From positions 62,001 to 126,000 of the forward strand of contig JAYKAV010000489.1 in assembly GCA_035582835.1 (NCBI GenBank): 64,000 bases of DNA. Direction: 5' to 3'. Position numbers and translations under genes: made by a program. Within the stretch, counting starts at the first letter, position 1. Each line of letters opens with the position of its first letter. The notes under the pieces are model-generated. The model was not told the DNA's origin, made no database searches, and worked only from the letters and a program-made list of their open reading frames with translations. This document shows positions 11,701 through 22,650 of this stretch, piece after piece. The DNA is from Phoebastria nigripes. Taxonomy: Eukaryota > Chordata > Aves > Procellariiformes > Diomedeidae.

Positions 11701-14700
11701 TGTTGCTACAGCAAGTGACCAGAGTATTGCAATTGATGGCATTCTGTGCTTTCGGTTATAAGGGAAGCAATTGCCAGGGTTGGATTTAGCAAGTGCTGTG
11801 CTGTTCTAAGCATTAACTTCCCAAGGAGATGCAAAACCACGGTTCTGACATTTGAGGATGTACAAAACCTAATTTAGAAGAAAAGAAGTGTTAAGCCCTG
11901 TATTCTTGGCATGTTCCAGTGAAAGCAATTATATTCTTCTTCTTATTTCCCCCTGCCCGTTTCCCTTCTGTTGTTGCTTGTTAGGGATACAGCATTTCTC
12001 TCTGGCATTACGGTATTCGTCAAGCAAAAATGCAAATAATTCCTGGATTCCTTTGTACACTGCTCAGCATTTTTTCACATTCAGAGTATTATGAATATTT
12101 CGGTGAGTTTCAGCTCACTGATCTGTTCTTCGTTTGGTACCTGATGCTTTGTCTGTCACAGAGCAGATGAAACAGACTGAAGTGAGAAGGTTTCAGAGCA
12201 GCAGGCTTTTGTTGCTGTGCACATAACTACAAGCCATCCAGCAATACAGCTAGCAAGGCTGGTAAAACCAGTGGTCTCTCCAACCCACCTTGTAAGTGAG
12301 TCATCCCACTTTTTGTAATTAGTAATTAAGATAACAAATATGTGTCAGTGAATAATGCAGAATGTATTGAAGAGTTACCGATACGTGACCCAACACGTTT
12401 TAGACAAATTGCTGCAGTGAAATGAACCTATTTCTTACTTTGCCAAACTGTGAAGAAGTTGAGAAGCAGCCTTTGTGGTTCCAGCCCGGTCCCAGTCTTT
12501 CCCATTCAGTCGGTTGTGCTCATTTGTCACAGGTGGGTCTCAGTGGTTCGGAGTCCAGGCTTTTTGTAGCAGGTGGCCTTTACTCTTGATATAGCACACG
12601 CCATTTAGGTCAGTCCCTGGGAGACCTCCAAGCAGAAATACTGAAATTCACTGTAGCGCATTTTAATTTGCTGGATGAGATCTCTGTGTCTCCCGAACAC
12701 AAGACTACTTGTGAATCACAGCAGGATATTCTCTTAAAGAGCCCAGCAAAATGCTGCTGACAGTGTCACAGAGCAATGCTAATCCGACATCAGATTGGTC
12801 ACGGCTCCTCAGGTTACCGTCCAGCTCTGTAGCAGAGGAGGCCTGTTACTGTGGGAATGAAGGACCTCGTGCTGTAGGGACACAGTCAGGGCATTAGGAG
12901 GAAGAAAATCTATCCTGTTCCCATCACTTCCTGAAGGGTATGTGTCAGAATGACGCACGTACTCTTGGCTTTATTTGATGAGGGGGCTGGTGGGGGAGAG
13001 AGAAAGGAATGAGATGGTCTCAAGGGACACACGATTTGGCTTCACAGGGTCATGATGCTCTAAACGTTCATTTTGAATTGCTGAAACTGAAGGAGTGGAG
13101 AACAGTCCTTGTTGGATACACATTTGTCATCTTCGTGACTCAGGAGGGCTCTTGTGGATATTTTAGACAGACCATGGATTATGGTGGGCTTCTTGATAGC
13201 TTTTCTCAGCCTCATAAACAGACCTCAAGAATGAGACAGGAGGATCCAAGTGATGGTAGTATATGCTGTGACTGAGTACATTCTCCCAGGATGCTTCTGG
13301 TAGGATGAATCACAGGAGAAAANACGCCAGGAGTAAAAGCATCCCTTAACACACATTCAGTCCTGCCCTAACTTTCAGGCTAAATTGCAGTGCTTCATTT
13401 CAGTGGATGCCTCAGTGTCCTCTCCAGTCTGACTTAATACTGACATAAGAATCGGAACTTTAATCTTTTGATGAAATCCTGATGTTCTCTGGTTTTCCTT
13501 GCTCTTGGGGAAAGATGCCTGTGAATGCTCTTGGGAAATGGGGGACCTAATGATTAGAAAACTTTGTGTGTAGCCTGTGAGGTTCGGTGCCAGCAAAACT
13601 GCAACTAGCCTGTACCACCCCCTTGGAAGAATGTCTGTTACAGAAAGGACAGCAGGCAAGTCCACCATGGTGTCATCAGGGGCAGCCCAAAAAGCTATTT
13701 GGTTTGTAGGAATGTAGATAGATTCAATGAATGTGTGTTTAGTTTCCTGGGGAGAGAGGGTCTTTTGAATGTCACTGTGTTTGTGCTTTTCAGTGTAGTA
13801 AACAAACNTAAGGCTATGTCAGTAGTGAGGAAGGCAAGTGCAATCTGTACTGACCAAAGCCGAGTCACTTGTTGGCCAAAATCTCTTCTGTTCTTTTATT
13901 TTCCCCCTTAGGAAATACAGATTTGGGCCAGATGAAGTATCTCACAAATAGGTGCTGAAATACATTGGTTAAAGCAGAGACAATGTGCCCTGCTACTAGT
14001 TTTTGAGAATAGTCAAAACACTTTGACACTGGGAGAAAAAAGCAGTTTGGTATTTTTGTTTCAACTGAGAAACTTAGAAATTAACTTCAGTGTTAATTTT
14101 AAAGTTTTTTTTCCTTGGGTCAAATTAAATGTTTTGTTCGAGGCCAAGATGTTACTTGTTTCTGTTTTTCAGTTCACTGAAAAAAATCTGAAAAAATTAT
14201 GTTTATTTTGGGCTGCTGCCCAACTAATCTCTCTTCCTTCATTTTTCTATAATGCAAACAAAATGCAAAATCAGTTATTTATGCATCTCANGTTTTAACT
14301 TCTGTTTTAACCATCCATCAGATTAACAGACACCACAGTGCAGTAATTTTTTTTTATTCTTCNGATGTGGTGCTGTATTTCTGTTCTCTGATGGCTTGTG
14401 AATAAGAGTTGCACAGGGAAGGAAAAAAGTAGTGAAATCAATGAGATCTTGGATTCTGTTTGTAGAGCTGTTGAGTGGTTCCCTAGCTGAATGGAGAGCC
14501 TGGTTGAATGAAGGTGTTAACCTTGATCTTAAAACCTATGTCCCCCTTGCCGTTTGAGAAGTCAAATGATTTGCTTTAACTCTGGAATGATGGTTTAGTC
14601 TGGGTGCTTGCTTCTCATAATAAACTTCATCTGAGAACAAATGGGAAGGAGTCCATTGGTTTCCAAAAGAGAGGATTTGTTTAAAGCGGGAAGGGAAGAA

Positions 14701-15114
14701 TTGAATTAAAATACAAGAGGATCACATAATCTACCTCTGCAACCTCATCTGGTGGCTTAACCTTTGATACTTTATTTATTTTTCTTCANTTCTGTTACTG
14801 TCCTCAGAATTCTCCCTGTTTCCCCCATGGCTTGAGAGAAAATTGTGCAGTGGAGGTTTAACCTGTTTGCAGGTGGCTTCTGCTGAAGCACTGGAGCAAT
14901 GTAAAACAAGCCTCACTCCTAATGGGCTTTAGTTTTTATGGGATTATTGTTTCACTTTGTAGCGTAATTATTTTTTGTGCTCCTTCCATCAGAAAGGACT
15001 CCTGTGGGTATGCGCATATCACCTGGATGTTTATATCACCTGTTGTTCTGGATGTTGTGCCCAGGTGTGAATGCAGGAATTGACTCAGATTTATACTTGT
15101 TTCCNCTCCTCACT
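11701..15114. other. Plain non-coding sequence with weak splice-like signals
   Basis: No gene or repeat family is recognised. An excellent pyrimidine-rich acceptor at 13885-13911 precedes 13912-13951 (40 nt), but the donor TAG|GTGCTG is weak. An inverted pair ACGTG / CACGT lies at 12383-12398. Another donor, GTAAGTGAG at 12294, lacks a credible acceptor. Confidence 0.45.
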
Positions 15115-15312
15115 GTGGTTACGCGCCACTGTTTGGTCTTGGTAAAATACTTATGTCTCTGTGCCTCTTTGCTTGGCTGAAGTCTTCTTACTGCAAGGTG
15201 TTTGGGAAGAGACNGTTCCAAACTTTGCTTATGTACAGTACCTAGCACAATAGGTCTGCAGTTTCAGCTGGTGCCTCTAGGTGCTACCACAATACAAACA
15301 ATAATCAATCAC
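15115..15312 (+). repeat. MIR/L3-like SINE with 3' tail
   Basis: In order: 'ttggtcttggtaaaatactt', 'atgtctctgtgcctctttgc', 'tacagtacctagcacaatag' and 'cctctaggtgctaccacaat' followed by 'acaaacaataatcaatc'. This is the motif order of an ancient MIR-like SINE family whose 3' tail ends in a run of AAT-type repeats. Divergence is high, but the tail is clear. Confidence 0.55.
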
Positions 15313-15324
15313 TGACCAACACCT

Positions 15325-15605
15325 TCAAGGCTCTTAGTGAAACCAAACACGATAAAAAAGTCTCTCCAGGGGCCAAATCTAGGCTATCTAAACGATTTTC
15401 TAGTGAAAGTGGTAGAAACCCTATCTCTTGGGACATTTAAAACTACACTGCAGAAAGCACCAGCAATCAGTGTGTTGGGGAATAATCATATGTTGGCAGA
15501 AGGATCAAATAAAGAGGACTTCATTATTCTGGACTGCCTGTCCAGCATATAGCACTATGAGCAAAGGCACAATGACTTAATAGATCTCTTTCAGCTTCAG
15601 ACTGC
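15325..15605 (+). repeat. Ancient CR1-type LINE, 3' end
   Basis: AAACCCTATCTCTTGGGACA at about 15416, followed by 'tttaaaactacactgcagaa', lies at the position of the C-terminal LINE reading frame and its end. The element closes with 'gacttaatagatctctttca', typical of the last bases of older CR1 families. A frame over 15337-15552 is open and probably a relic of this coding end. It lies directly after the SINE tail at 15312. Confidence 0.6.
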
Positions 15606-15740
15606 TGCTGTCCTCCACTGTAGGTTCTCACAACCAAAAAATAAAGTAAAGCAAGCCCCAGCCAAAATGCAACATATATTTTTAACCATCCAGAAAAACT
15701 TTGATTGATCTTTTTTTAGATTAGTTTTAGGTGTATATTT

Positions 15741-15800
15741 AGGCCAAATCCTGAACTCTTTTGTTCAGGTTATTTGCTCCAGCAAACCACTGGGTAAAAG
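15741..15800. repeat. Scrap of an ancient sauropsid repeat
   Basis: AGGCCAAATCCTGAACTCTT followed by 'tgttcaggttatttgctcc' resembles one arm of a palindromic repeat that I recall from turtle, crocodile and bird genomes. Only one arm is clear. Confidence 0.35.
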
Positions 15801-16006
15801 TGTGCGTTTGGACAACTATTAGTAACTAATTATGGGGTGATAATTGCATTAAATCAGCAGTGAAACATAATGCAAAAGTGCCGGGGAAGATCTGCAGCTC
15901 AGTGCAGAGGGAAGTGGAGGTAGATACTGGTAGGAGATGGTTCCACAGAACTTGTGTGTAAACTGTAACTCTGATTTTGTTTCTCATCTGCGTTTCGTTT
16001 TCTTAG

Positions 16007-16039
16007 GTTCCCCCATTCAACAGAACATAAATTTCCCAG
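16007..16039 (+). other. Candidate 33-nt microexon
   Basis: A long pyrimidine tract (15974-16004) ends TTTTCTTAG, then 33 nt, then the strong donor CAG|GTAGGTGAG. Frame 0 contains a stop, but the other two are open (SPIQQNINFP or FPHSTEHKFP). The 280 bases after it are repeat-free and compositionally even, like constrained sequence. This could be a microexon or an untranslated exon, or a decoy. Confidence 0.25.
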
Positions 16040-16689
16040 GTAGGTGAGCCCAGGCAGGAGTGGAGTGAAACGTCCCAATGGAATGAGACAGGATCATTCT
16101 ATAGTCCATTTTATGTTCTTGCTCACCAGCCTAATTAGATGTTGCAAAGCTGCTCCATCCTGGATAGAAACAGTGGCTTCTGACTTCCAAGACGGTGCTA
16201 ATCTCTACAACAGGCATTTTTTCAAGCTAGCCCTGCAGGTGGCACAGCGAGCCTTGTGTTTCCAAGCAACGTTAGCAGTCGCTGTCTTCCCTTCCTATCA
16301 TTTTACAGCGCAAAAGCAGCTATGATGGGAAAGACTTTCAGTATAGAAAAAAAGACTAGCATGATAGGCTGGCTACTGAAACATCATGCCTTTTCTCAGG
16401 CTGTTTCCAGGGCTTTGCTTTAGACAGGTACAGAGAAACCAGAGAATTTTCTTTTCGCTCCGTCAAGATGTTTTGGATGCTCTTACACTACTTCCATGCT
16501 GAAGTTGAGAAAGAATGTGCAGCCAACCTCCTGAAAATCAAGATAATTTTTTAAAGTCTTAGTTGCACACTCTTTATGTATTCTCTGTCGGCAGGTCTTG
16601 TTATCAGAAAATCTCTTCAGAAGCCATTGGAGTCAAGTGGAACTGATTTGGGAATTGTGAAAAAGGTGCATAGAAAAGGGCCTTGTAGC

Positions 16690-16905
16690 CTGCAGGGCTG
16701 CTGGGAATTCCTGCTTATTAGTCCTTGCTCTAACTTTGCTTCTCTTCATGGCCTTGGGCAAGTCACTTAACTTCTTAATCTCTGGCTCAGTTTCTCTGCC
16801 TGTAAAATAAGATAACTATTACTATCACATACCTACCTGACAGGATTTTCTCCACTAGTAATAATTAACATTTGTAAAATACTCTTTGACTATGTTTATT
16901 TTTAT
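16690..16905 (+). repeat. MIR-like SINE
   Basis: GGCCTTGGGCAAGTCACTTA at about 16750 is followed in the right order by 'ctctggctcagtttctctgc', 'tgtaaaataagataactatt', 'cacatacctacctgacagga' and 'catttgtaaaatactctttg'. This is the best preserved MIR-type copy in the window and reads the full core and 3' half. Confidence 0.72.
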
Positions 16906-17397
16906 TATAATACTTCTAGATTATATTACAATACTGACNCTGTTGCTGTTGCAGATTTGAGCTGTGCAAGATTACACCGGAAATTAAGTCATTTTTCTAA
17001 TGAGATATAAAACAACTTGTGGTTGGTGTGGTTATGCTGAGTTTAAAGCTCCTTTGCGGCATGACAACAGTGTGAAGTAGCTGAAGCATTCCAGTGAATC
17101 TAACCCCAGTATCTGTGACAAAATGAACTACACGCACAGAAGATTATTCATGATCTGATCTTAACTCTAGCAGGAAGGTTAGTTATTTGAAGCGTTTGAT
17201 AAGTAGGACTGAAGGTTTGAGGTTTCTTTTCCATTACCAGAAGGTGTAAAGTGCACATCTTGAGTCTTGTCAGGTTGTATCTTAATGCACGCTTATATCC
17301 AGGATGCTTCTTGGTCCTACAATGCAGACTAGACTGTAAAGAACTGAACTGAGGGTTCCTATGTTTGTGAAAACATCTGCTAGCCTAATGAATCTTT

Positions 17398-17405
17398 NNN
17401 NNNNN
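17398..17405. other. Assembly gap (8 N) in a T-run
   Basis: Eight consecutive ambiguous bases sit between TTT and a T-run, probably a homopolymer the assembler could not size. It also marks a change in the frequency of single ambiguous bases: common to its left, absent for about 10.5 kb to its right. Confidence 0.95.
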
Positions 17406-17584
17406 TTTTTTTACTACGGTAGTTGGCTCAAGTGAGAGTTGCCTAGAAATAACATGTTTTCCCATTTATGTGAAGGGAAAGAAATAAGGCTGAGACCTTG
17501 GCTTTATGAAGCAACCTACTGTTGCTCCAGCATCTATTAGAAGATGAAGTCAGCAAGAATTAGAAGTTTGATTTTGTTTAGGGA

Positions 17585-17890
17585 TGCTGTGGTTCCAATA
17601 CTTTTGTCTCTGCCCCTAGAATGCTTTCATTTAAAGATTGATTCCTGCCTCTTGTCCCTCCTTTCTGATCTCGTCTGTATCCATGTAAACTTTTGGCATG
17701 CATCACATCCTGTGGCAATGAGTTCCGTCATTTAACAATGGTCTGTGTAAAGAGTGCTGTCTTTGTTATTCTGAATTTGACATCTGCTACCTCCATTTGA
17801 TGCCCTCAAATTATTATGGAAAAGTATTATGAAAAAACAATGAATGCTTATTTTCTACCATGTCTAAGATTCTCATGACCGCTATTACAG
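17585..17890 (-). repeat. Ancient CR1-type LINE, 3' coding part
   Basis: On the plus strand, 'catcacatcctgtggcaatg', 'agttccgtcatttaacaatg', 'gtctgtgtaaagagtgctgt' and then 'tccatttgatgccctcaaat' follow the order known for reverse-oriented copies of old sauropsid CR1 families, which encode the C-terminal part of the second open reading frame. It is much more diverged than the copy at 32593. Confidence 0.6.
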
Positions 17891-18750
17891 GCTGCTCAGA
17901 TGCTTCTTTTCTAGAGATGAGAAATGAAACAAATTAGATGTAAGGAGGCAAAGAAAGCGAAGATGAAGAAGAGGGCTGGGGTTTTGTTGTTTGTCTTTTT
18001 TTTCTCAGATACTGACATGGGTTGATTCTAGACGATACTAGAAGAGCAAATGATATGGATATTTTGCAACAGCTGAACTGGTTTTGGTCCTCTCTAGATG
18101 TACCATGTCCAAGGTTAGATTAGCATGTCTTCCCCTTTCCCCCGCAACATTTTTCAGATCAAAATGTGTTGATTGATTTTAATTAATCTGGGAGAGAAAA
18201 CATGTCTTTAAAATTTTGATTGATAAAACCTGTGAGGTGGTGCCTGGGGTGGTTACTCTGTATTTGCACAGTTTCTTGAATCTTTCTCCTGAGCATCTGC
18301 TACCAGCCACTGTTGGAAGGAAAGTGTGGATGGAGTGGACTTTCATTTTGACCCAGCGTGGCCATTATGGTGAAGGATGATGCTGTTTGGGCCTTTTGTG
18401 AGCCAAGGGAGGCTTTTCCTCTTGGCACCCCTAGCTGAGTTCTTGAGGACTATCCAGGAAAGGTGTAAGGTGTTTTAATCCAAAGTACAATGCATTTGTC
18501 CATCTCTGGTAGGAGAGGTGGGGTGGAAAGACAATGCCTCCTTAAATAGCTTTTTCTCTACTTGCTGTGCTCTTTAGCACCCACACACATGTAACCTGTC
18601 TAAATAAGAATAAGGAAAGTGTAAACTAAGCAGGAATCAAATGCAAAGAGGCAGAAAATTAAAAGTGACTCCCTTTAACCTGACAAAGGGGAAATTGTTG
18701 ACAAAGTTCCAGGCTTGATTGAGCAAAACACAGAAGAAATATCTTTTTCT

Positions 18751-18772
18751 TTTTTTTTTTTTTTTTTTTTTT
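18751..18772. repeat. Poly(T) run
   Basis: A run of about 22 T follows 'cttttt' and is followed by AATC and a pyrimidine-rich stretch. No retroposon body is seen on the minus strand beside it. Confidence 0.85.
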
Positions 18773-18809
18773 AATCTTCTCCTCTCCCCCCTTCCCGCCC
18801 TCTGCACCC

Positions 18810-19560
18810 CTGGAGAGAAGTCTGGATGTAACACTATTGCTAGGACTAGGCCTATGATTAAGTTCTGTTTTTCAAAGGTGATCCCAGCATGATTAAAACC
18901 AGGTGGCCCCCATGGCGTGCAGCAAGGGAGCCAGATGTGCTCTGCAACTGGATTGCCATTTCCTAGCCCAGCTGCAAACATTTGATTGTCCACTCGCTCT
19001 GGGTATTACAGCCGTGACCTTCTCTCTTCCTTACCTCCCCCGTCTCCTGTCTACTTCCCCCAGTGACATTTGAGAGGAGAGAAGTCCCTTTAGACTTGTT
19101 TGTCACTGTTACAACCATCCCTTTCTCCCTTCACCTCCCCACTCCCAGCCTTGGTTCCACACTTCCATTATTCACAGATGTTAGAGGGTAGGAGCTGACA
19201 GCATTGGCTTTTACCTCTCTCTTTCCTTTATTTGGATTTTTTTCCCCTCTCCATGTTCCGGCGTGTGTGCACTGACCCCAAAGCACTCTCAAGTCAACTG
19301 GCAGCGTCTGAATCCACTTAAAGGTGAAGGGACAAAGCAATTTTCTTCAAGATGTGGCATAAACTGTTTAGTTTTTGCTGTCTCCAAAGGCCTGTAATTA
19401 GAGGGTGGCCCTGTCCCAGAACAAGCCCCGTCTCACCCTGATCTATAAAATTTGGAATAGGTTAATCTTTTCCCACAGCGTTGGCCTGTCAGCCCTTTTT
19501 TGCTGAATTAGGGCTCTAATGCATGGATGGTGTCAATAATTGCCTAGTAAGCCATACTTA
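18810..19560. promoter_or_regulatory. Possible conserved non-coding region
   Basis: Two repeat-free stretches (about 18830-19020 and 19330-19560) have even composition and many short factor-like sites, including TTCAAAGGTGATC and TGATTAAA, and CTGTAATTAGAGG at about 19393. A pyrimidine-rich stretch lies between them. They lead directly into the triple repeat at 19561. Conservation is inferred from texture only. Confidence 0.3.
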
Positions 19561-19647
19561 AAAAAAGAGTCACAATCAATCGTCCCAACATTAGGATGTC
19601 ATAATGCATCAGTCCTGCATTAGGAAGTTGTAATCCATCAACTTGAC
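19561..19647 (+). repeat. Three degenerate 29-bp units, TGATNNAT-like sites
   Basis: Three tandem units of 29 bp (19561-19589, 19590-19618, 19619-19647). Units 2 and 3 agree at about 19 of 29 positions and both begin ATTAGG; unit 1 is weaker. At the same place in each unit lie ATCAATCG (19575), ATGCATCA (19604) and ATCCATCA (19633), exactly 29 bp apart. On the minus strand these read CGATTGAT, TGATGCAT and TGATGGAT, near or matching the TGATNNAT consensus bound by PBX-HOX heterodimers. A protein-binding role is inferred. Confidence 0.45.
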
Positions 19648-21694
19648 ATCAGAAGGGACAGTGGATGGTGGGAGCTCAGTTCAGGCCTAGGGGAAGCTGG
19701 AACAACTACTCCATAGGCTTTACATCAGCTCTGGATTTGGTCTTGAAGGATCGTTTTGTTTTGTTTTCCTACCTACCCTTTGCAATTTAATAGGGGATTC
19801 AATGAATATTGAATTCTCTGGAAAGAGAAGGGGTGGTGATGCTAGTTTGAAGAGGTCTGGGACAACACAGAGTTTCATAGTTCCTCATCTCCTTCTGTCT
19901 AGCAAAGTATCTTTTTTCTTGTCTATACATTCTCGTCCTCCTATGTTTGATACATGAATGAAGGCATCCGTAGTTTTCCCGACCTGACTGGTTTCCACTT
20001 TCTGTGGAAATGCCTATTTGTGCTAGTTTGTAGATCACCTCTTGCTGTATTCCATTTTAAGATTCAGCTTCCCCAAATCAAACCTCAGTCTGGTTTGCAG
20101 GTCCTTTATATAGCTTTCTCTGTCTGTGTTAAATCTGCAAAGCTCTGTCTTTTCTGTTCTGCAACAGTCTTCCTGTTTAGGGCAAAAAACATTCAGCTGA
20201 GTTGAATGTTGTTTCAGTTTTGTGGAACAAGCCTGAGGATGGCAATTGGTACTCAAATCAAGGACTGAATTCAGCTCCATGCAGGTGAGGCTGAAGCATT
20301 CCCTTGATACATCACATATATGCAGGCCTCAGTTTTAAAAATGTACAGCCAGCCTTATCTGTTATGTGAGCTGTCTCAGACGTATAGTTCCAGCACAGAC
20401 ACGGAGTGTCTGAAAATCTCTCTACTTTAACACTTGCTGTCTCCTTTCTTACCAGGCACGGTAGTTGAGGTAATTAATGTTTTAGTCTTACAAGTTTTGA
20501 ATATTAGAAAGAGCCTTCAGCCTGTGTCCTGGAAGAAAAGAAACAAATGAGCTACAAGGAGTTACATGGAACAAATCTTATCTAAAGGCTCTTGTAAAGG
20601 CAGCTACCAAAGTCAGCCATGGGCTAGCCTAGTCACCCTCTTCTTGGTAAGTCAGCGCTTGTAGGGAACTAGCTGCAGTGGTGTTTCCCCATCTTTTGCT
20701 ATCTACTTTGAGATCCTGAGGTGACAAGTAAGGTGAAAGCATAAGTTATTGTTAATAGCAAATCAGTTATTTCACTTGCATTATCCTTCCTTAGGTGTTT
20801 GATACAGTGTGAGGAGCTGGGTTTAGGATGAAATGATTAATGGGACATGGTGCAAAAGAAGGCAGTGTTTTTCCCCAAACCAGGGTTGAAGGCTACTAAG
20901 AAGCGACTGTCTTTCAGTATACAGAACTGGTTCATGCATCCACTGCAGCTGGACAGCTGTCAACATGGCCAACAGAGTCTTTAGTCTTTCTGAAAGATGC
21001 TGTCAGAGGCTCTGATACAACGTCTTTGGAAAATGTGTGCTTCTAACCGACTTGCCTAGGTACCCATTCTGTTGTGATAACAGATGCAGCCATGTGTCCT
21101 GCTGTTTGGTAAGGTCTGACTGCATGCTAGGAACTGGTCAAAATCCAAAAGAAAGGTGTAATTTGTCCCCCAGAGCACAAAAATAGAGAGGATTCACGGA
21201 AGATGAAGTCGTCTGGAGTAATAATTAGACTAAAAATATGATGTCATTTCTTTTTGGTGATGAGGAGGGAGAAGCAAGTATGATGAAAACAAGAATGCAG
21301 TAAAAGGCAATGTTTTGGTCAGTGGCCATGGGCCAGATGGAACATTCACAAGGAATGACTGCAAGGCTAAACACAGACCACAGTGTATCTCCACAAGTTC
21401 TTGCGTTTGATAGCAGTACTGCAGTTGGTTACTTTTTTGAAGAAAATGAATGATCAAAACCGTTGGTTTTCTCTTTTTGTGTTGCTTAGTTTTTGTTTTG
21501 TGTAGTTTCTTGTGTCAGCCCCAAAGGTTTGTCACATGAATCCTTACATTTTCTTGGCTTGAATTCAGTAATTACTGGCTTTGTGTAGAGCAATTGCTGT
21601 GCATAAATGATAAACTGAATAAATATTGATGGTAATTTTTTTTTAAAAAGTGAGGGTCGGCTTTTAGTGTGCTGAGTTGGTTAAGTATTAGCTC
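19648..21694. other. Plain non-coding sequence with splice-like decoys
   Basis: No gene or repeat family is recognised. Splice-like pairs occur at 20218-20284 on the plus strand (67 nt, open in one frame, peptide WNKPEDGNWYSNQGLNSAPC, strong donor CAG|GTGAGG) and 20453-20528 on the minus strand (76 nt, excellent acceptor and GTAAGA donor, but stops in all frames). Either could be an exon of a non-coding transcript or a decoy. Confidence 0.4.
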
Positions 21695-21700
21695 TTGACT

Positions 21701-21767
21701 GAGATTTTCAAAACTGCCTTAAGCCATTTCAAATGGGCATCCAACCCCCCTTGAAAGATTGAAAATC
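21701..21767. repeat. Ancient palindromic repeat (GATTTTCAAA type)
   Basis: Starts GAGATTTTCAAAACTGCCTT and ends 'ttgaaagattgaaaatc', so its ends are imperfect inverted repeats. The middle contains 'aaatgggcatccaa'. This resembles a known sauropsid family of short inverted-repeat elements with GATTTTCAAAA ends. Confidence 0.45.
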
Positions 21768-22339
21768 CTTTCCTTTGAGTGTCTTGAAATATGGCTGAGA
21801 TTGGCAGAACAGCCAAGAATAATAATCTATTTCCAGTACTTTATGTGCAGTTACCTTGCTTTCAGCCCTACATTGATGAAGGACTCTCTGTCACCATGAC
21901 TGAAAACACTACTGTAGTTGGCTAAAATTGTTGGTAACATCTGACCAGTCACTCGCTCACAGCTGTGCGAAAGGTCTAGTGTTGTGTCTGAGAGAAGTTG
22001 GTAGATGCCGGTATCTGTTCTATTCTCATGCCATCATATTTCTTACATCCTTTCTGGGTAAAACACAGAGAGGCTTTCAAGAGAGAAATGCAGCAACTTT
22101 TGCTTCTGAAAGGACCACACCGACAAGATTGCAGCTTAAAGGATGAGGCCTAGGGTCAGTTTTAAGATTAGCCTCTGGCTTTGGCTGGCTCAGTTAATCC
22201 TTTGAGAAGGATTTCAGCCACGCACGGTCCCGTGCCAATAGTGACCACTAAAATCTCACTGCTCAGCTTTATTGGCTGAATTATCTCTGATGCCACAAGA
22301 ACACCACTCTAGAGTGACCTTCGTAGCTGATCTGGTTCT

Positions 22340-22650
22340 AATTATAATCCAAGTAGTTTTAAACATTCATTTAAATGTCGTCTTAACTGCAACCTAATTT
22401 CTTCAATTGTAGCCCATTCATCAGTTGTTAATCATTTTTTAATTGTGTGGAAAGTTTGAAGGGTTAGTAACAAGTCATTTGTTAGCTAGAGGTCATGAAA
22501 AGGGTTATAAAAATTGCTTGACTAATTTTAAATAATAAATTAACAAATGGATGTACTCCCAAATTTTAAGGTCTTTCAATATTTGCTCATGCAAAATAAG
22601 TATTACAAGTCAGGAAGGATGAATTTTATTTCTTGTACAAATATGGATGT
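22340..22650. promoter_or_regulatory. Possible conserved AT-rich element
   Basis: AT-rich but not simple, with many homeodomain-type cores (TAATTATAATC, ATTCATTTAAATG, GTTAATCA, CTAATTTTAAATAATAAATTAAC). There are no repeat matches or credible frames. The texture is that of enhancers near developmental genes, but this is inference. Confidence 0.33.

Noticed and set aside
13912..13951. 40-nt segment after an excellent acceptor
   Set aside because: The donor TAG|GTGCTG is weak and the length would shift the frame.
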